Positions 63,450-64,000 of a stretch of DNA of 64,000 bases are shown here, in pieces. The notes beneath the pieces are model-generated. The model did not search any database and was not told the DNA's origin. It saw nothing but the letters and a program-made list of their open reading frames with translations. Numbering within the stretch: position 1 is the first letter of the stretch; each line of letters starts with the position of its first letter. This DNA is from Streptomyces sp. V1I1 (GTDB lineage Bacteria > Actinomycetota > Actinomycetes > Streptomycetales > Streptomycetaceae). The DNA lies in assembly GCF_030817355.1 (NCBI RefSeq), contig NZ_JAUSZH010000001.1, positions 1,798,001-1,862,000 on the forward strand. The letters run 5' to 3'. Made by a program: the position numbers and the translations under genes.

Positions 63450-64000
63450 TGCGGGATTCGTCGTGGGCAGGTACGAGACCCACGTGGGGTCGGGGGTGGT
63501 GCGGGGGTCGCCCACGGACCCCGGCGCCGGGGCGTCCGGCCGATCGGCTTCACGGCGTCCGACGCCGGCGGCACGGCTTCCGATGCCGACGGCACGCGGG
63601 CCGGGACCGGCGTCCGGTTCCACGGCGTCGGCTCGCTCGCCGGGGCCGGCACGCAGAGCGAGGCCACCGACATCAACGACCGTGGCGTCGTCGTGGGCGC
63701 CAGTGCGGTCCCGGGCACCCAGGCGACCCACGCCTTCGTCATGAACCCCGGCGTCGACGGCGGCCGGCTCACCGACATCACGCCGTCGGAGGCGCGCAGC
63801 ACGCGGGCCGAGGCGGTCAACCGGTTTGGTGTGGTGGCCGGCACACTCGGGTCCGTACCGGGTGCCGGGCTGCCGGAGCCCTTCGTCTGGCGGCCACGCA
63901 CCGGGCTGGAGGTCCTTCCGCTGCCGCCCGGCGCCGCCGGTGGCCAGGCCGCGGACATCAACGACGCGGGCACGGTGCTCGTCGTCGGCACGGACTCCAC
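63450..64000 (+). pseudogene. HAF-repeat (extracellular) protein, truncated start, runs off the window
   Basis: HAF repeats carry a DINDxGxVVG-like core. Here are AGFVVGRYETHVGSGVVRG (one frame), then after a shift near 63540 TDINDRGVVVGASAVPGTQA, AEAVNRFGVVAGTLGSV and AADINDAGTVLVVGTDS up to the window end. About three to four repeats are visible. No start codon with a Shine-Dalgarno or signal peptide precedes them, and the first repeat is out of frame with the rest, so the 5' part is damaged. Proteins of this kind are usually secreted; the function is unknown. It continues beyond 64000. Confidence 0.6.

Overview
The window is chromosomal DNA of a Streptomyces or a very close actinomycete. 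Evidence seen directly: very high GC with strong third-position GC bias, GTG starts, many ATGA/GTGA stop-start overlaps, long GC-rich hairpin terminators, and families typical of the genus (ROK regulator with a xylose ABC transporter, SepF, Pnkp/Hen1, PaaX, GH92). Gene order matches what I recall of the S. coelicolor SCO596x-SCO601x region (sepF3, arcA/argF, murA2, aconitase, rok7B7, xylFGH), read in reverse. That comparison is from memory, not from a search.

Layout. (1) 1-14.5 kb, carbohydrate uptake: a secreted protein, xylH-xylG-xylF with a ROK regulator, two tandem MarR genes with a repeated operator, a CUT1 sugar ABC operon without its own ATPase, and a divergent secreted GH92 alpha-mannosidase. 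(2) 14.5-25.1 kb, a core pair (aconitase and an HTH-MurA fusion) broken up by degraded mobile DNA: TnsA/TnsB-like, IS256, IS5 and integrase remnants, plus small accessory genes. (3) 25-28.3 kb, a PAS-GAF-SpoIIE phosphatase and a DHA2 efflux pump. (4) 28.4-36.9 kb, an aryl-CoA catabolic cluster: acyl-CoA dehydrogenase, RidA, alpha/beta hydrolase, 2-aminobenzoate-CoA ligase-like enzyme, PaaX regulator, a two-domain aryl-CoA monooxygenase/reductase and an enoyl-CoA hydratase. Two of these genes carry one-base frameshifts. (5) 37-51 kb, conserved core: HATPase, ornithine carbamoyltransferase, arginine deiminase, Pnkp-Hen1 RNA repair, homocysteine methyltransferase, F420 enzyme, MazG-like protein, AAA ATPase, SepF, PadR pair, DUF1275. 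(6) 51.4-64 kb, variable region: a deleted beta-lactamase-fold gene, an SDR-SDR-TetR operon with its own operators, assorted oxidoreductases, and at the end a gene graveyard where neighbouring genes have lost facing ends together.

How the genes work together. Region 1 takes up xylose and another oligosaccharide, with GH92 probably releasing mannose outside the cell. Region 4 reads as a CoA-dependent aerobic route for anthranilate or salicylate: activation, ring hydroxylation/reduction, then beta-oxidation-type steps. RidA is a sensible helper for imine/enamine intermediates, and PaaX is the likely aryl-CoA-sensing switch. Pnkp-Hen1 is a complete RNA repair and 3'-end protection pair. Palindromes upstream of acnA, the HTH-MurA gene, the MFS gene, the PadR pair, the MarR pair and the SDR-TetR operon point to mostly local repressor control.

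Limits: domain calls come from reading translations and recalled family motifs. No searches were run. Start codons were chosen from visible Shine-Dalgarno sequences and are less certain than stops.
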